Of a stretch of 64,000 nt of DNA, positions 26,019 through 36,507 are shown piece by piece (positions within the stretch are counted from its first letter, which is position 1; each line of letters opens with the position of its first letter). The translations under genes and the position numbers were made by a program. This DNA comes from Rhodotorula mucilaginosa. Its lineage: Eukaryota > Basidiomycota > Microbotryomycetes > Sporidiobolales > Sporidiobolaceae. Location: the NCBI GenBank assembly GCA_034406715.1, contig CP137869.1, forward strand, positions 930,001-994,000. Direction: 5' to 3'. A model generated the notes under the pieces. The model did no database searches, was not told the origin of the DNA, and saw only the letters and a program-made list of their open reading frames with translations.

Positions 26019-27738
26019 ATGTCGCTCCCCGAGGACCTCAACATGGCGGCATTGCCGCGGCAGCCCTACAACTCTCCTCGACTCATGAAGTGGTTCTACT
26101 GCACCCACCGAGTCGGTTCGAGCCTGGCGCTCCTCCCATACTGGGCGATCAAGTACGCCCTCGGTAAACGCCCAAGACCCTCGTGGAGTCTCAAAGAGAC
26201 GCTGTTGATCGACTTTACCCGCCGGGTCAGCGCCATTTGCGATCAAGCCGGCGTGCAGCACGCCGTGCGAGATCCTACCAAGGAACCGAATCGCGACGGA
26301 TTAAAGGAAACGCGGTTCGAGTGGGTCCCGGGTATCTCGGGCGAGACATGCTGTGGCGTGCTCGACGACGAAGAGGTCAAGCCGCTCGAAAAGGTCGGCA
26401 CGTTCATCTGGGAGCGAGCCGAGGACGTCCGAGCCGACTACAGCATGCTCAATGGCAAGACACCTCACGCCGACGACGAAGCCATGTCGAGCTTGAGCTT
26501 CCAGCCCAGTATCGCCGGCGGCGAAGGCGGCGACCTCGTCGGGATCTACCTGCACGGGGGCGGATACACCCACTTTTCGGCGCACGAACACGCTCAGACA
26601 AGCATCATTCCCCGGAGATTAATGCAGGTGAGTGCTGAAGGCGCGGCAGATTATAAACGCCAAGCTGACAGTGACCGCACCGCTGTTCTCAGTACGACTA
26701 CTTTGCAGCGATACATGGTGCGCCCTCTCGAATCTGACTATTTCGGTTGGATCGGACTCGGTTTGACCTCCTGCCTCTGCAGCGGTCGAGTATCGGATGC
26801 TCCCCGATTCGCCATTCCCGGCTGCGGTACAGGACGCCGTCGCCGTCTACGTACATCTCGTACGCTCCGGCGTTCCAGCGAACAAGATCGTCGTCATCGG
26901 CGACTCGGCCGGCGGTAACATCGCGCTCGCTGTAGCCCGCTGGGTCCGCGATCACCGACAAGTTCCGGCACCGGGCGGGCTGCTCCTGCTCTCGCCTTGG
27001 TGCGACCCTTCGCGCTGCTTCCCCGACTGCCTGCACTCTTACGTACCGCGACCGAATCCGGAAGACTACCTCGCCGACGCGCCGGCCGCTCGACGTCTCC
27101 TCGTGACTTCCCTCCTCGGGAACAAGCCACACGAGTACCTCTCATCGCCTTACCTTTCCCCCGCATCGTCCTTCGGCCCACACGGCTCTTTCGACGAGTT
27201 CCCACCCACTTTCATTCACTACGGAGATGCCGAACGCCTGATCGACGAGATCGAAGCCCTCGTTTGTGGCATGAAGCGCGACCGCGTCGACGTCGACGTC
27301 GAAAAGACGCCGGATGCCGTGCACGACGTCCTGATGGTCCGGTTCTGGAACGAGAACGTCCGCACTCATATTTATCGGCGGATCTGCGGTTGGCTCGACG
27401 GGGTCGTCAAGCGTGCGGGCGGACCACCTGCAAGAAGTCGAGCGGGCTCGCGGGCTTCGCCGACCGATTCCTCCGGCGGCCCTGTCACTTCGACTTCTGG
27501 ATCGCCTTCATCGTCGCGCAAACGAGCCCCGAGTGGGGGCTCCAACCTTCGCCGGGCAAGCCTTACCGCCGCCGCCGCGGAGGCTAAGCCAAACTCGATT
27601 GGTGGCGAAACAAAACTCCGTCCGAACGGGACACACTCGGCACCTTACGGGGACACGCTGTCGCCGGGGGTTGTATCGGTACCAGAGGGAGGTTCGCAGG
27701 AAGGGATTGAGGAGGTATCAGGGGCGCAGCGAGGATGA
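26019..27738 (+). CDS. alpha/beta hydrolase, hormone-sensitive-lipase (GDXG) family
   Basis: Esterase/lipase of the HSL family, probably membrane-associated. Exons: 26019..26627, 26693..26717, 26783..27738; 529 residues. Seen: a hydrophobic N-terminal segment (GSSLALLPYWAIKYAL, about residues 29 to 45), the oxyanion motif YLHGGGYTHFSAHEH, AVEYRMLPDSPFPAAVQD, the nucleophile elbow VVIGDSAGGNIALAVA, LLLSPWCDPS, a candidate acid in YGDAERLIDE, and the His in DAVHDVLMVRFW. The C-terminal 110 residues are Ser/Pro/Gly-rich and look disordered. Substrate is unknown. Fungal relatives include steryl deacetylase Say1. The divergent DUF2156 neighbour makes a sterol ester worth testing. The middle exon is 25 nt. 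Confidence 0.85.
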
Positions 27739-27960
27739 CCGACTCGCATACTTGATCCCGCCAGCTCCGGATCCACTGCCCTCTTTCACCTGCATCTAGA
27801 CCTTTTTTGTATCCCCTTGCCGTTCTGCATACGCATCTGTAACACTTTGCATTCACAGTGTCACGTTCCTTGTCGCTATACAGTCCGGACCGATTTGACT
27901 TGCTCGTCCTCCGCAGGACCCGGCTTCTCTTCTTGCCTTTCCGCAATCTCTTTCGACAAC

Positions 27961-30581
27961 ATGGCGGCTCCGGATCCTTCTCTGGTTCTGCAGGACCTCT
28001 TGTCTCCGCCTTGCGAGGCGGTCGCGCCCCGCGCTCTCGCTCAGCAGCTCGTCCTGCAGCTCTCCACCGTCCCTCTCGAACGCCCCCACCTCGCCTTCAT
28101 CTCGCTTCTCACGCGCTACGCAGCCTCGAGCGGAGCCTTGTGGGACTCGCCCGCGCTCGCAAGATGGGACAGGTGCATGCTCGCGTACGAGGCCCTCCGC
28201 CAGAGCGTCGCACTACGCTTGAGCGCCATCGCCCGACCGGCAACTCCTCCGAACCGGCAAAGCGACGAGGGCAAGCGCAACTCGGGCTGGTCTGCGCGCC
28301 GCAGCGTCAAGACGTATCTCAACGAGATCTGCACGGGATTGTGGGCCGACCCGACCCGGACGAGTGATGACCCCGCAGGGAGGTTCGGAACGGTCGACCC
28401 CCTCATCCGGCTCGCCATGGCGTCGGGCATCCTCGCGGCGTTGCAAGAGTGGAAGCGGAACAAGGAGCGACTCTGGATCGGAGGAAGGAGCTCGCTTCCT
28501 CGGGTAGAGAGAGAGACTGGCCAAGCCTGGCGGGACTACCTCGCTCAGAAACCGCTGTCGACGGGTAAGTCGGATTCCTTCCCCCAGTCCTGGCTATCGG
28601 ATTCGCGATCAGCGGGAATTGACCAACTTTGTTTGTACCAGATCCAGATGCGCCCGCAGCAGCGTGGCTCGCGGCGCAGACGGTGCCGTTCGTGCGCATC
28701 GAAGACGTCGCCAAAGACTGGCCCGCTCCGGTGAGCTCAGAACTGCAGAAGCGGTAACAAAGCGACACTCTCTAACGCCTTCATCACACAGGCTTTACTC
28801 GACTTCTTGTCTGCCGCATGTTCCGAGGCGTTTGCCAACGGCCAGGCGTTCTCGCAGCCTTCGCTCGCCAACGACTTGACCGACACCGCCAACGGCCTCC
28901 TGTGGCCCAAAGAGTCGGCCTCGTACGTAGCGATCAATGCGCTCATCAAAAAACCGACCTTTGTCGCCCTCGGATCGTTGTCGCGTGCCCTCGGCCGGGC
29001 GCTCGAGGTATGTGCCCTCCAAGCGGGATCGTCGGATCGAACCGTTTCCTCGCCGGCCTTGCCTGCGATTCATCGCTTTTCGACAAACCTGCTCGCGACA
29101 ACATCCCGTCTCGCCGAGGGATGGGCGGCTACGCCATGGTCAGACATAGAAGACGAGTCTCGGTTGGCGCCCGAAACTCGAGAAGCGACGGCACCTTGGA
29201 CGCTCCTCAAGACGCTCCTCTTTGCGCAGACCCGCATCTACTCGTCCCTACTCGAGGTCGTCTCGATGAGCAACTCTTCGCAAGCCTGGCCGACCGCAGC
29301 GCAGCGCAACCTCGCGACCGAAGCAGTTCGAGCTCTCAGCAAGACGTACTTTGTCGCGCTCAAGTTTGGCCAAGCCGGCTTCCCTGCATGGCGCGCTGTC
29401 CTCGCCGGTCTGGTCGACGTGGTCACTGTACCGACCGCGCCGCCGCCCGGCTCGTCCCGGGCTACCAGTGCAGCTGAGGAGCTCGTGCGCTCGCTCGAGG
29501 TCGCGCGTGGCTCGGCGGAGCACGGCCTGCATCGTCGAGCGGTCGATCGCGCCGAAGTCACTTTTTGGATGAACACGGTCGAGCAAGTCATGTCGCAGCT
29601 TGGAGACGACTATGTCGAGAACAAGGTTTTGCAGAGGTGTCGACCGTGAGTGTCTTCCGGGTTTCTCCTCTTGGTGGCGAAGCATCATTGACACCTCATG
29701 TCCTACTGGGCGCAGATACCTCGACGATGCGACGTACCGCGATACGTTTGAAGCTGCTCATTCGGTCGTCCTCGCCGTCTTTGCCACGAACAAACGATGC
29801 ACGTGCGATGTCGCCCCCTGGTATCTGACTCTTGTTCTCCGTGTGCGTATCCGGTCGTCTTAGTATCTTTCACTCCGTGAGACTGACCTCCTCTGTTATG
29901 CAGACCTTCCCCGAGTTGCTCACAGTAACCCAGATGCGACTCGCCTACTCGACTACCGTCGCGGCGGTATCAAAGACCGACGATGCGCTCGCATGGTGGT
30001 GCATCGAAGAACTGCTCGAGCGTATCGAATCTCTGCCGGTCTCCGAGGCTGCGTCTTCGCATGAACAGGATGCCCTTTCTGCGACTTGGAAGGCGGCATC
30101 GGCGCCTAGCTCTTCGGCTGCGCCCGCTCAGGTTGCGGATCCGGCCCTCTCGTCGTCGCCCGACGAGTCGAAGCTCGTCACGCCGCTCGACACGCGAGCC
30201 TCCACACTGCCGCGTGGCCCTTACCTCCTCGCGCTCTCGGCCTTGCTTCCCTCGGTCAGCCTCGTCCTCCTGGCCCCACTCCTTTCCCACCTCGAACGAC
30301 TGGTCCGACTCGAGCCCGTCGAGAGCGACGGCCGTGCCGCCATCGTCGAAGCCATCTTTGAGCAGGTCGGTATGGGAATGGACGCGGTCAAGAGGAAGGA
30401 GGCGACCGAGTGGTGGCTTTTGCATGCGTCGGAGCTGCGGAACGGAGGGCCGCTGCGGGGCGACGCGGACAATGACGGCACGGCCGGTGCTGCGCGCGAG
30501 ATGCAAGATCTCGGTGCTGGAAAGGGCGCGGCGAGTACCGTCGGCGAGGAGACTTCGGGATCTGCAGTGGCGAAGCTTTAA
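27961..30581 (+). CDS. PEX8: peroxin, PEX8-like
   Basis: Probable Pex8, a peroxisomal matrix-side membrane protein linking docking and RING complexes in matrix-protein import. Exons: 27961..28564, 28642..28730, 28792..29645, 29716..29842, 29904..30581; 783 residues. It is largely helical. The segment FPELLTVTQMRLAYSTTVAAVS with DDALAWWCIEELLERI recalls the conserved C-terminal block of fungal Pex8 proteins as I remember it. The C-terminus is AKL, a PTS1; Pex8 proteins are known to carry a PTS1. A hydrophobic stretch (LLALSALLPSVSLVLLAPLL) lies near residue 680. The assignment rests on these two points and is not certain. Confidence 0.62.
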
Positions 30582-30808
30582 AGTCGTCGGACGGCTCAGG
30601 TGCAATTCCACCTTTGTCCACATAACAATGCGGAATTCGCGTTGCTCGGATGCTCGTGAGAGAACAAGCATAGAGTGCAGCCTCCGTAAGACTGTTCCCC
30701 ACCAAAGCTCCGAGGGATCTTGCTTTTTGTCTCCCCGATTCACCTCACATTGCTACGAGCAGCATAGACGCCCTCACAAAGTCGCTCAAACGCTTGACCG
30801 GTACCTTG

Positions 30809-32161
30809 ATGGCGAGCGGATCCGGCAAAAGTACCGCCCCCGCTATGCATCGAATCTTTCCCCGTCGACGAGCTGATGAGGTTCCGCAACTCGACGACGT
30901 CGCGCATCTGATCAAGGACGGCAAGGCGAAGCGAGTGATGGTCATGGTGAGACGATCTGCTCGCTGTCTCTGCGCTCCCCTGTGCTAACCCTTGAAGAGG
31001 AACAGGCTGGAGCTGGCATCTCGACCGCAGCTGGCATTCCAGATTTCCGCTCGCCCGGGACAGGGCTCTACGACAATCTGGCGCAATACGACCTGCCGTA
31101 CGCCGAAGCCATATTCGATATCGACTATCTCGAAGACCATCCGGAAGCGTTCTACACGTTGGCGAAAGAACTGTACCCGGGCAACTTCAAGCCGACAACG
31201 TCGCACTACTTTTTTCGACTCTTGCAGGACAAGGGCATCCTGCACGGGCTCTGGTCGCAAAATATCGACACGCTCGAACGGCTCGCCGGGGTCGAAGAAG
31301 AACGGCTCGTCGAAGCGCATGGCTCGTTCGCGACCGCGAAATGCCTACGCTGTGGCAACAAGTACGACAAGGACGACATCAAACCGCAGATCATGCGTGG
31401 CGAAGTGGCACGATGTCAGGAAAAGTCGTGCAAGGGACGAAGAGACGCCCTCATCAAGCCAGAGATCGTGTTTTTCGGCAAGTCGGACCTCTGTCATTTG
31501 CGCTTCCAGTTCTTCGGGCTGGACCTGACGACTTTTGCATGCTCTGACAGGCGAAGGTCTCCCGGACAAATTCTTCAGTCGGATGAAGGACTTTTCGTCG
31601 TGCGACTTGCTCATCGTCGTCGGTACCTCGTTGACCGTCGGCCCCTTCAACTCGCTCATGCACCGAGTCCCGTCCTCCTGTCCCCGGCTTCTTATCAACC
31701 TCGAATCAGTCGGCGAGATCGAACACCCGCACAGCTCGATCGGGTTCGACTTTGAAGGCAAGTCGGGCAAGCCGATCCGGGACGTGCGCAAACTGGCGAA
31801 AGCGGACGAGGCGTTCGAGGAATTGTGCGAGCTGCTCGGGTGGGCGGACGAGCTTCGCGCGGTGCGAGAAGAAGGGTGGAGAGCGCTCGACGGAGATGCG
31901 CCCGCCGGACGGGCCGCGGAGGAAACGCCGGAGGAACGGCAGAAGGAGGTCTTGGCCGCCGTCGATGCAAAGCTGGAGCCAAAAGCAGCCGAACCCGAGC
32001 AAGACCAGGACCGGGACGTGGACGCTCTGGCCCAGGCCGTTTCTGAGGTCGAGTTGAACAACCCCGAGGCTCGACCACCCGCGGGTGTGGACGAGACCGA
32101 CGAGCGCAAGAAAGAGGAGATGGAGGCTCCCGCCGCACCGGCGAAGAAGGCGACCTTGTAG
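30809..32161 (+). CDS. HST2: class I sirtuin, Hst2/SIRT2-like NAD-dependent deacylase
   Basis: NAD-dependent protein deacetylase. Exons: 30809..30946, 31006..31477, 31551..32161; 406 residues. Motifs in order: AGAGISTAAGIPDFRSPGTG (NAD binding), WSQNIDTLERLAG, catalytic His in VEAHGSFATAKC, zinc ligands in CLRCGNKY and ARCQEKSCKG, IVFFGEGLPDKFF, VGTSLTVGPFNSL, LINLESVG. The FFGEGLPD motif is only restored by a GC-AG intron. The C-terminus is a long acidic Glu/Ala/Pro region. The core size, the acidic tail and the lack of a long N-terminus fit cytoplasmic Hst2/SIRT2 better than Sir2/Hst1. Its stop is 82 bp from that of SEY1 on the other strand. Confidence 0.92.
31478..31550 (+). other. GC-AG intron in the sirtuin catalytic core
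   Basis: 73-nt intron with donor GCAAGT, branch GGACCTGACG and acceptor CTCTGACAG. Phase 1; it joins VFFG|EGLPDKFF. Confidence 0.85.
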
Positions 32162-32243
32162 CATAATCCTCAGTGTATCCAATACATTCAAGATTGCTAT
32201 GTCAAGAGATACAGCGGGTGTTCGGGTGTGGGTGGTATCACCG

Positions 32244-35238
32244 CTACTCGGCCTTGTCCCTTCGCTTTTCGGTCAGTTCGATCTCTTCCGGTGCCGTCTG
32301 GTTCCGTGCGGGCACGGCGATCGGTTCGCGCTGGGCGTGATGGTGTCGTGCCGCGTGGGCGTCGACCGACTGCGATTGGAAGTAGTCTGTGGACATTGAA
32401 GAAGCCGGTTATTCCCTTTGGATCCAAAGGTGAAGAAGGGAAGGAAGAGGAACGCACTGTGGATCTGCTCATTGACGGTTCGGATGACTTCGTTCGAGAC
32501 GCCCCGGGCGACTGCGAGTGCCGGACCCGTCATGTTGAGCGTCCACGTGACGTACGCAGCCGTGATAATGACGAGCAGCATCGTGAAATAGACGGGGCTG
32601 CGGAGGACGGCGACAAACTCGTTCCAGCCGAGGATAACCAGGACGCCGTAGATCCAGTACGGGATCTGGGCGCGCGAGGCGACCATGGACCGCTTCGCCT
32701 CGATGTAGTACGCGTCCGCTTCGCGGCGGAAACGGGTCGAGAGGGCCGACTGCGCCGACGGCGACAAGAGCCGGAGCGACTCGTCAAAGTCGAAATCTTC
32801 GTCGGCGGACGCCGCCGCCGGGTCGATCAGGCCCGTCGAACCGGCCGAAGAGGGCAACTCGAACGCGTTGGCCGGGTCGGCGGGTTTGATCTCGGCGTAG
32901 AGCGGGATCAACTCGAGCACTGACTCTTTCGCGGTGCGGAAGATCGAGTCGATGTCGTCCTCGGGTTTCCACACGCGCGGTACGCCCTCGGCGTCGTACC
33001 GGAACTTGTCCTCAAACACGAGTTTGAGCTTGACGAGCATGGGAGCCTCGGCCGTGTGCTCGTTGATCTTGCTCCGGAGCGCGAGCCACGATCGTCGGCG
33101 GAGCAGGTTCAGCGCCGCGTCCTTCTCGTCATCAGTGCAGTTGAAGCCTGTAGAGTAGCGCCGCACATTCGGACCAGAATCAGCCGAGGTTTTTCCCTTC
33201 AATTTCGTCGAGGAGACTGACTGGTCGCCTTTTTGAGGTACGCCTCTTCTGCCTTGGCGAGCGCCGCCTTGAATGCGACGAGCACCTTGTCCCACATGTC
33301 GGCCGTCGGTGTGTTCAGCGCGAGTTCGACGACGTCCGACATCTGTCGCTTGATGTTGCGCTGTCGGCAATCGGATTCAAAGGGAAAAATGAACTCAGTG
33401 AATTGAAGAGAGAGAGAGGAGCCAAAACGACGCAGACATACCTCGATGACGGCGACCATCTTTCTCGTCTCTTCCTTGCGGAGCAGCTCGGCGACGTGCT
33501 CCATATCTTCTTCGAGCGTCTGCCTCGCCTCGACGATGTCCCACCCACTCTGCTCGAGGACGACCTTGCCCGCCTCTTCCTCAAAGTGCCGTTGCGCTCT
33601 CCGCCTCGCCTCGTCCACCACCCGGGCAAAGTCGTACCCTTCGACCTTGATCGCGTTCTCGACCTCGACGCGAAACTCTCTCAGGACGAGTTTGTGCAAG
33701 TTCTTGAGGTGCGAGACGAACAATGGGTGCAACGCCGCGTGCACCTTGCCGACGAGTTCGGTCCGCTGTCGGCTGTAGACCGAAGAGTGGTATCGACTCG
33801 CGTCGCGGTCGTACACCTCGAGGGCGGCCGCGACGGCAGCGCGCATGTGCGTGCCGAGGGAAGGGTCGATCTTGCCCGTACCGCCCGGAGCGGCCGGGAA
33901 CGCGGCGAGGCGGGACGAGAACAGCTCGAACGCTTGGGTCGCGATCTCGCCGCAGCGGAACTGGGCGAGCAGTTCTTGCTGGGTCGGCAGGTCGAGATCC
34001 TTGTTCGAGACGACCGCGTCCTGTTCCGAATCCCTCCCGCAGAGGTACAGTCAGGCCTGGGTCTTTTCGCTCTCTCTCTCTACCTCTCTCCGCGCCAGAA
34101 GCGTTGAGGGCACAACGCACCCAGATGGTCCGCATATACGTGCTGATCCCGTCCGCAGGGATCCGCTTGTGGTACTTGCTCTTGAAGACATAGTCATTGC
34201 TGCTGTCGTTGTCGTCCGAGTCCCGGTGGCCGTCGGGCTTGACGACGAACCGTTTCCTGAGTTCGAGCACCTGTTGATCAAACTTTTCGGGTTGGAGGAG
34301 TTTGTGCGGCAGCGCGACAAAGTCGAGGTCGAAAAAGGTCTCGATCGTTGTCTGCTCGAGTCCGGCGGGTTTCGAGAGGCCGTCCCAGAGTCGGTTCAGG
34401 TCGGCCGAAAGGGTCGCGCGGAGGTTGGCGAGTGGGGTGGCGCCAATGTGGTCCCGGATGACGAACAAGAGGAGCGTCTTGTCCTGCGAGCTGTGTGTGG
34501 AGGCGGGTGGTCTGAGTATGGACCGGGTAGACGGATGAAGGAACGACTCACGTCCTGGCGTGGTCTTTTTGCTTTGCGGCGAGGAAGAGGCCGAGATTGA
34601 CTTCGAAGACGGTCTTGAGGAGGCCCATGTTGGCGCCCTGGTAGAGTCCGACCTGGTGTTCCCAGATGTTGACGATCAAGACTTCGGCGACGGCCATGGA
34701 GAAGAGGGCCGATTTCCGTTCAAAGTCCTGGTCCTCGCCTCGCTCGCGGCCGTCGGCGCCTTCGACGTCCATGACGAGGACGTTGGAACCGCTGGCTTTC
34801 GACATCCAGATGCCCTTTGTGGTCTGACGGCGTTCGGATTCCGTCATGACGTCGAAGCGGGTGCCAAACAGTTTGTTGAGGAGGGTACTCTTTCCGGTGG
34901 ATTGGGACCCGAATACGGCGACGACGTCATAGTTGAAGCCGGCGTTGGCGAGGTTCCAGGCTCGCATGTGCTGGTCGAGCGAGGTGGTGAAATGTTGGTT
35001 CTCGTCGACTGCGTGGGGTCACCTCGCGATTCGCGAGAGAGAGAGAGGGGACGTGGGTCAGCTATCTACGGTCTGGACGAGGACGCGTAGGCTGATTGTG
35101 CAACTGACCGACTTGGACGCTCGCATCGGGTGCGCTGTGGTCCTCATCGTTGTTGAGTGGTGGTTGAGCGATCGGGTCGAGTTTGCCGACCTGCTGCTGA
35201 GTCGGGCTTGCGGTGGCGACATCTACAGCCTTGTCCAT
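32244..35238 (-). CDS. SEY1: SEY1/RHD3/atlastin-type ER fusion GTPase
   Basis: Dynamin-like GTPase that fuses ER tubules. Seven exons (minus): 35238..35109, 35008..34552, 34490..34121, 34020..33442, 33360..33222, 33147..32458, 32386..32244; 835 residues. Motifs: P-loop [40 protein letters not shown], the guanine-base motif in [11 protein letters not shown], then a long helical bundle ([27 protein letters not shown]). Near the C-terminus comes the membrane hairpin [20 protein letters not shown] and [16 protein letters not shown]. The tail is charged ([13 protein letters not shown]). Typical length for the fungal family. Confidence 0.95.
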
Positions 35239-36507
35239 GGCTGTGTATGTCCAAGTCGGAATCGGCACGCCGGTCGAGTGTAGTGTGTAACCGCGTGAGA
35301 GGCTTGAACCCGGTCGGCCGTTTGGTGACGCAGCGTCTTCTCGCGACCACATCGGTAGACTCGATTGCGAGGGAGGGCAGTGCATGCAACATTGCTAGAA
35401 CAGCCCTTTGACTACGGTTCCGAGGCTGAACGTCCCACTCCGGCGCACCTCTTCCACCCGACTGCCGACTCGAACCTCCTCCCTCAAGACCATCAACTGC
35501 TTGTACATTCGGCTCGGCACTCGGAGGGTACTCGTGTTACCGTACGCGGCAAAACACGCCGCACAAGCGAGTTTGTCTGTACTCGCTATGGCTGCAAGGA
35601 CGAGGGTTGCTACTTTGGCCGCATGCAGGACCTCACACTCCACCACACCCTTTCGCATCGTCGACCCGCAAAGTCCCCCTTACGAGAGCACGCGGTGACC
35701 GCTGAACCAAGCGACGTTTCACCACCACGAGCAGAGACGACCGGCGTGGCAGTCAATAATACTGCGCTTTCGATTTTCTGATCTTGTTGGCCAACAGCAG
35801 CGGCTTCACCTAGATCAAACAAACACACGAGAACACTCACTTCGGCCGAGGTGTTTGACCGCCCATCAGACATGAATCGACCACGGCGCAGGTACGAAGA
35901 CCCTCCGCAAGCCGGCGCGCCGACGACACCAAACCCTCCCGCAAAAATCGCAAAATCCACTACCATCGAGTGTGAGAGTTCCTGACCGTGCAACCCCCTG
36001 CCGGCCGGGCGCCTGCTGTGCTCCTACGCCGAGGAGCTGCTGCTGCCTGCGCGCGGCGGAGTCGGAGTCGGAGTCGGACGAGGGCGAGGACGAGGAGGAG
36101 GAGGATGCCGCCGATCTGGCGGCTGCGGCGTTGGCTCGGTAGGGGAGGCAGGGCGGCAAAGGCGTGTCGCCAGCCTCGCCGTTGGCGCCCCGCTGCAAGT
36201 ATGCACGAGGCAGCGCGTTGAAACCCGACCGTTCTTAGCTGAGACGCCACACGGGTCGCCTGAGGATGAAGGCGGTGCCGGAGCAGAGGTGGACTGATTT
36301 GTATATTCAATCCATGGTCCGAACGAAAAGATGCAACACCCTCCGAACTATACATACGGTACATCGGTTGTCAGAACCATAGAACTCGAAACCACTGCTG
36401 ACATGGCTGAGGGGAGGCGCGCTTTCCGACCTCTCGACTTGAGAGTCGACCGCACGCTGACCAGCTCTCACTGCTGCGCCGCGGCAGCAAGGGAGTGCCC
36501 AAGTCCA
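35239..36507. other. unresolved 1.27 kb region between SEY1 and CWC21
   Basis: The longest gap without a confident gene. It contains a plus-strand open frame to 35781 without an ATG, holding a Cys/His cluster (CTRYGCKDEGC...HHTLSH), and a possible small gene at 35872..36142. Part must be the promoters of SEY1 (-) and CWC21 (+). Confidence 0.45.
35872..36142 (+). CDS. possible small acidic protein
   Basis: Weak call. ATG at 35872 opens MNRPRRRYEDPPQAGAPTTP and continues to IAKSTTIE near 35970, where GT donors and a CCTGAC branch site lie. About 100 bp further a different frame encodes AESESESDEGEDEEEEDAAD, ending at a TAG at 36142. An acidic Ser/Glu/Asp tail after a basic start looks like a real small nuclear protein, but I could not fix the acceptor, and the minus strand of the same stretch is also open. 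No family recognised. Confidence 0.3.
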
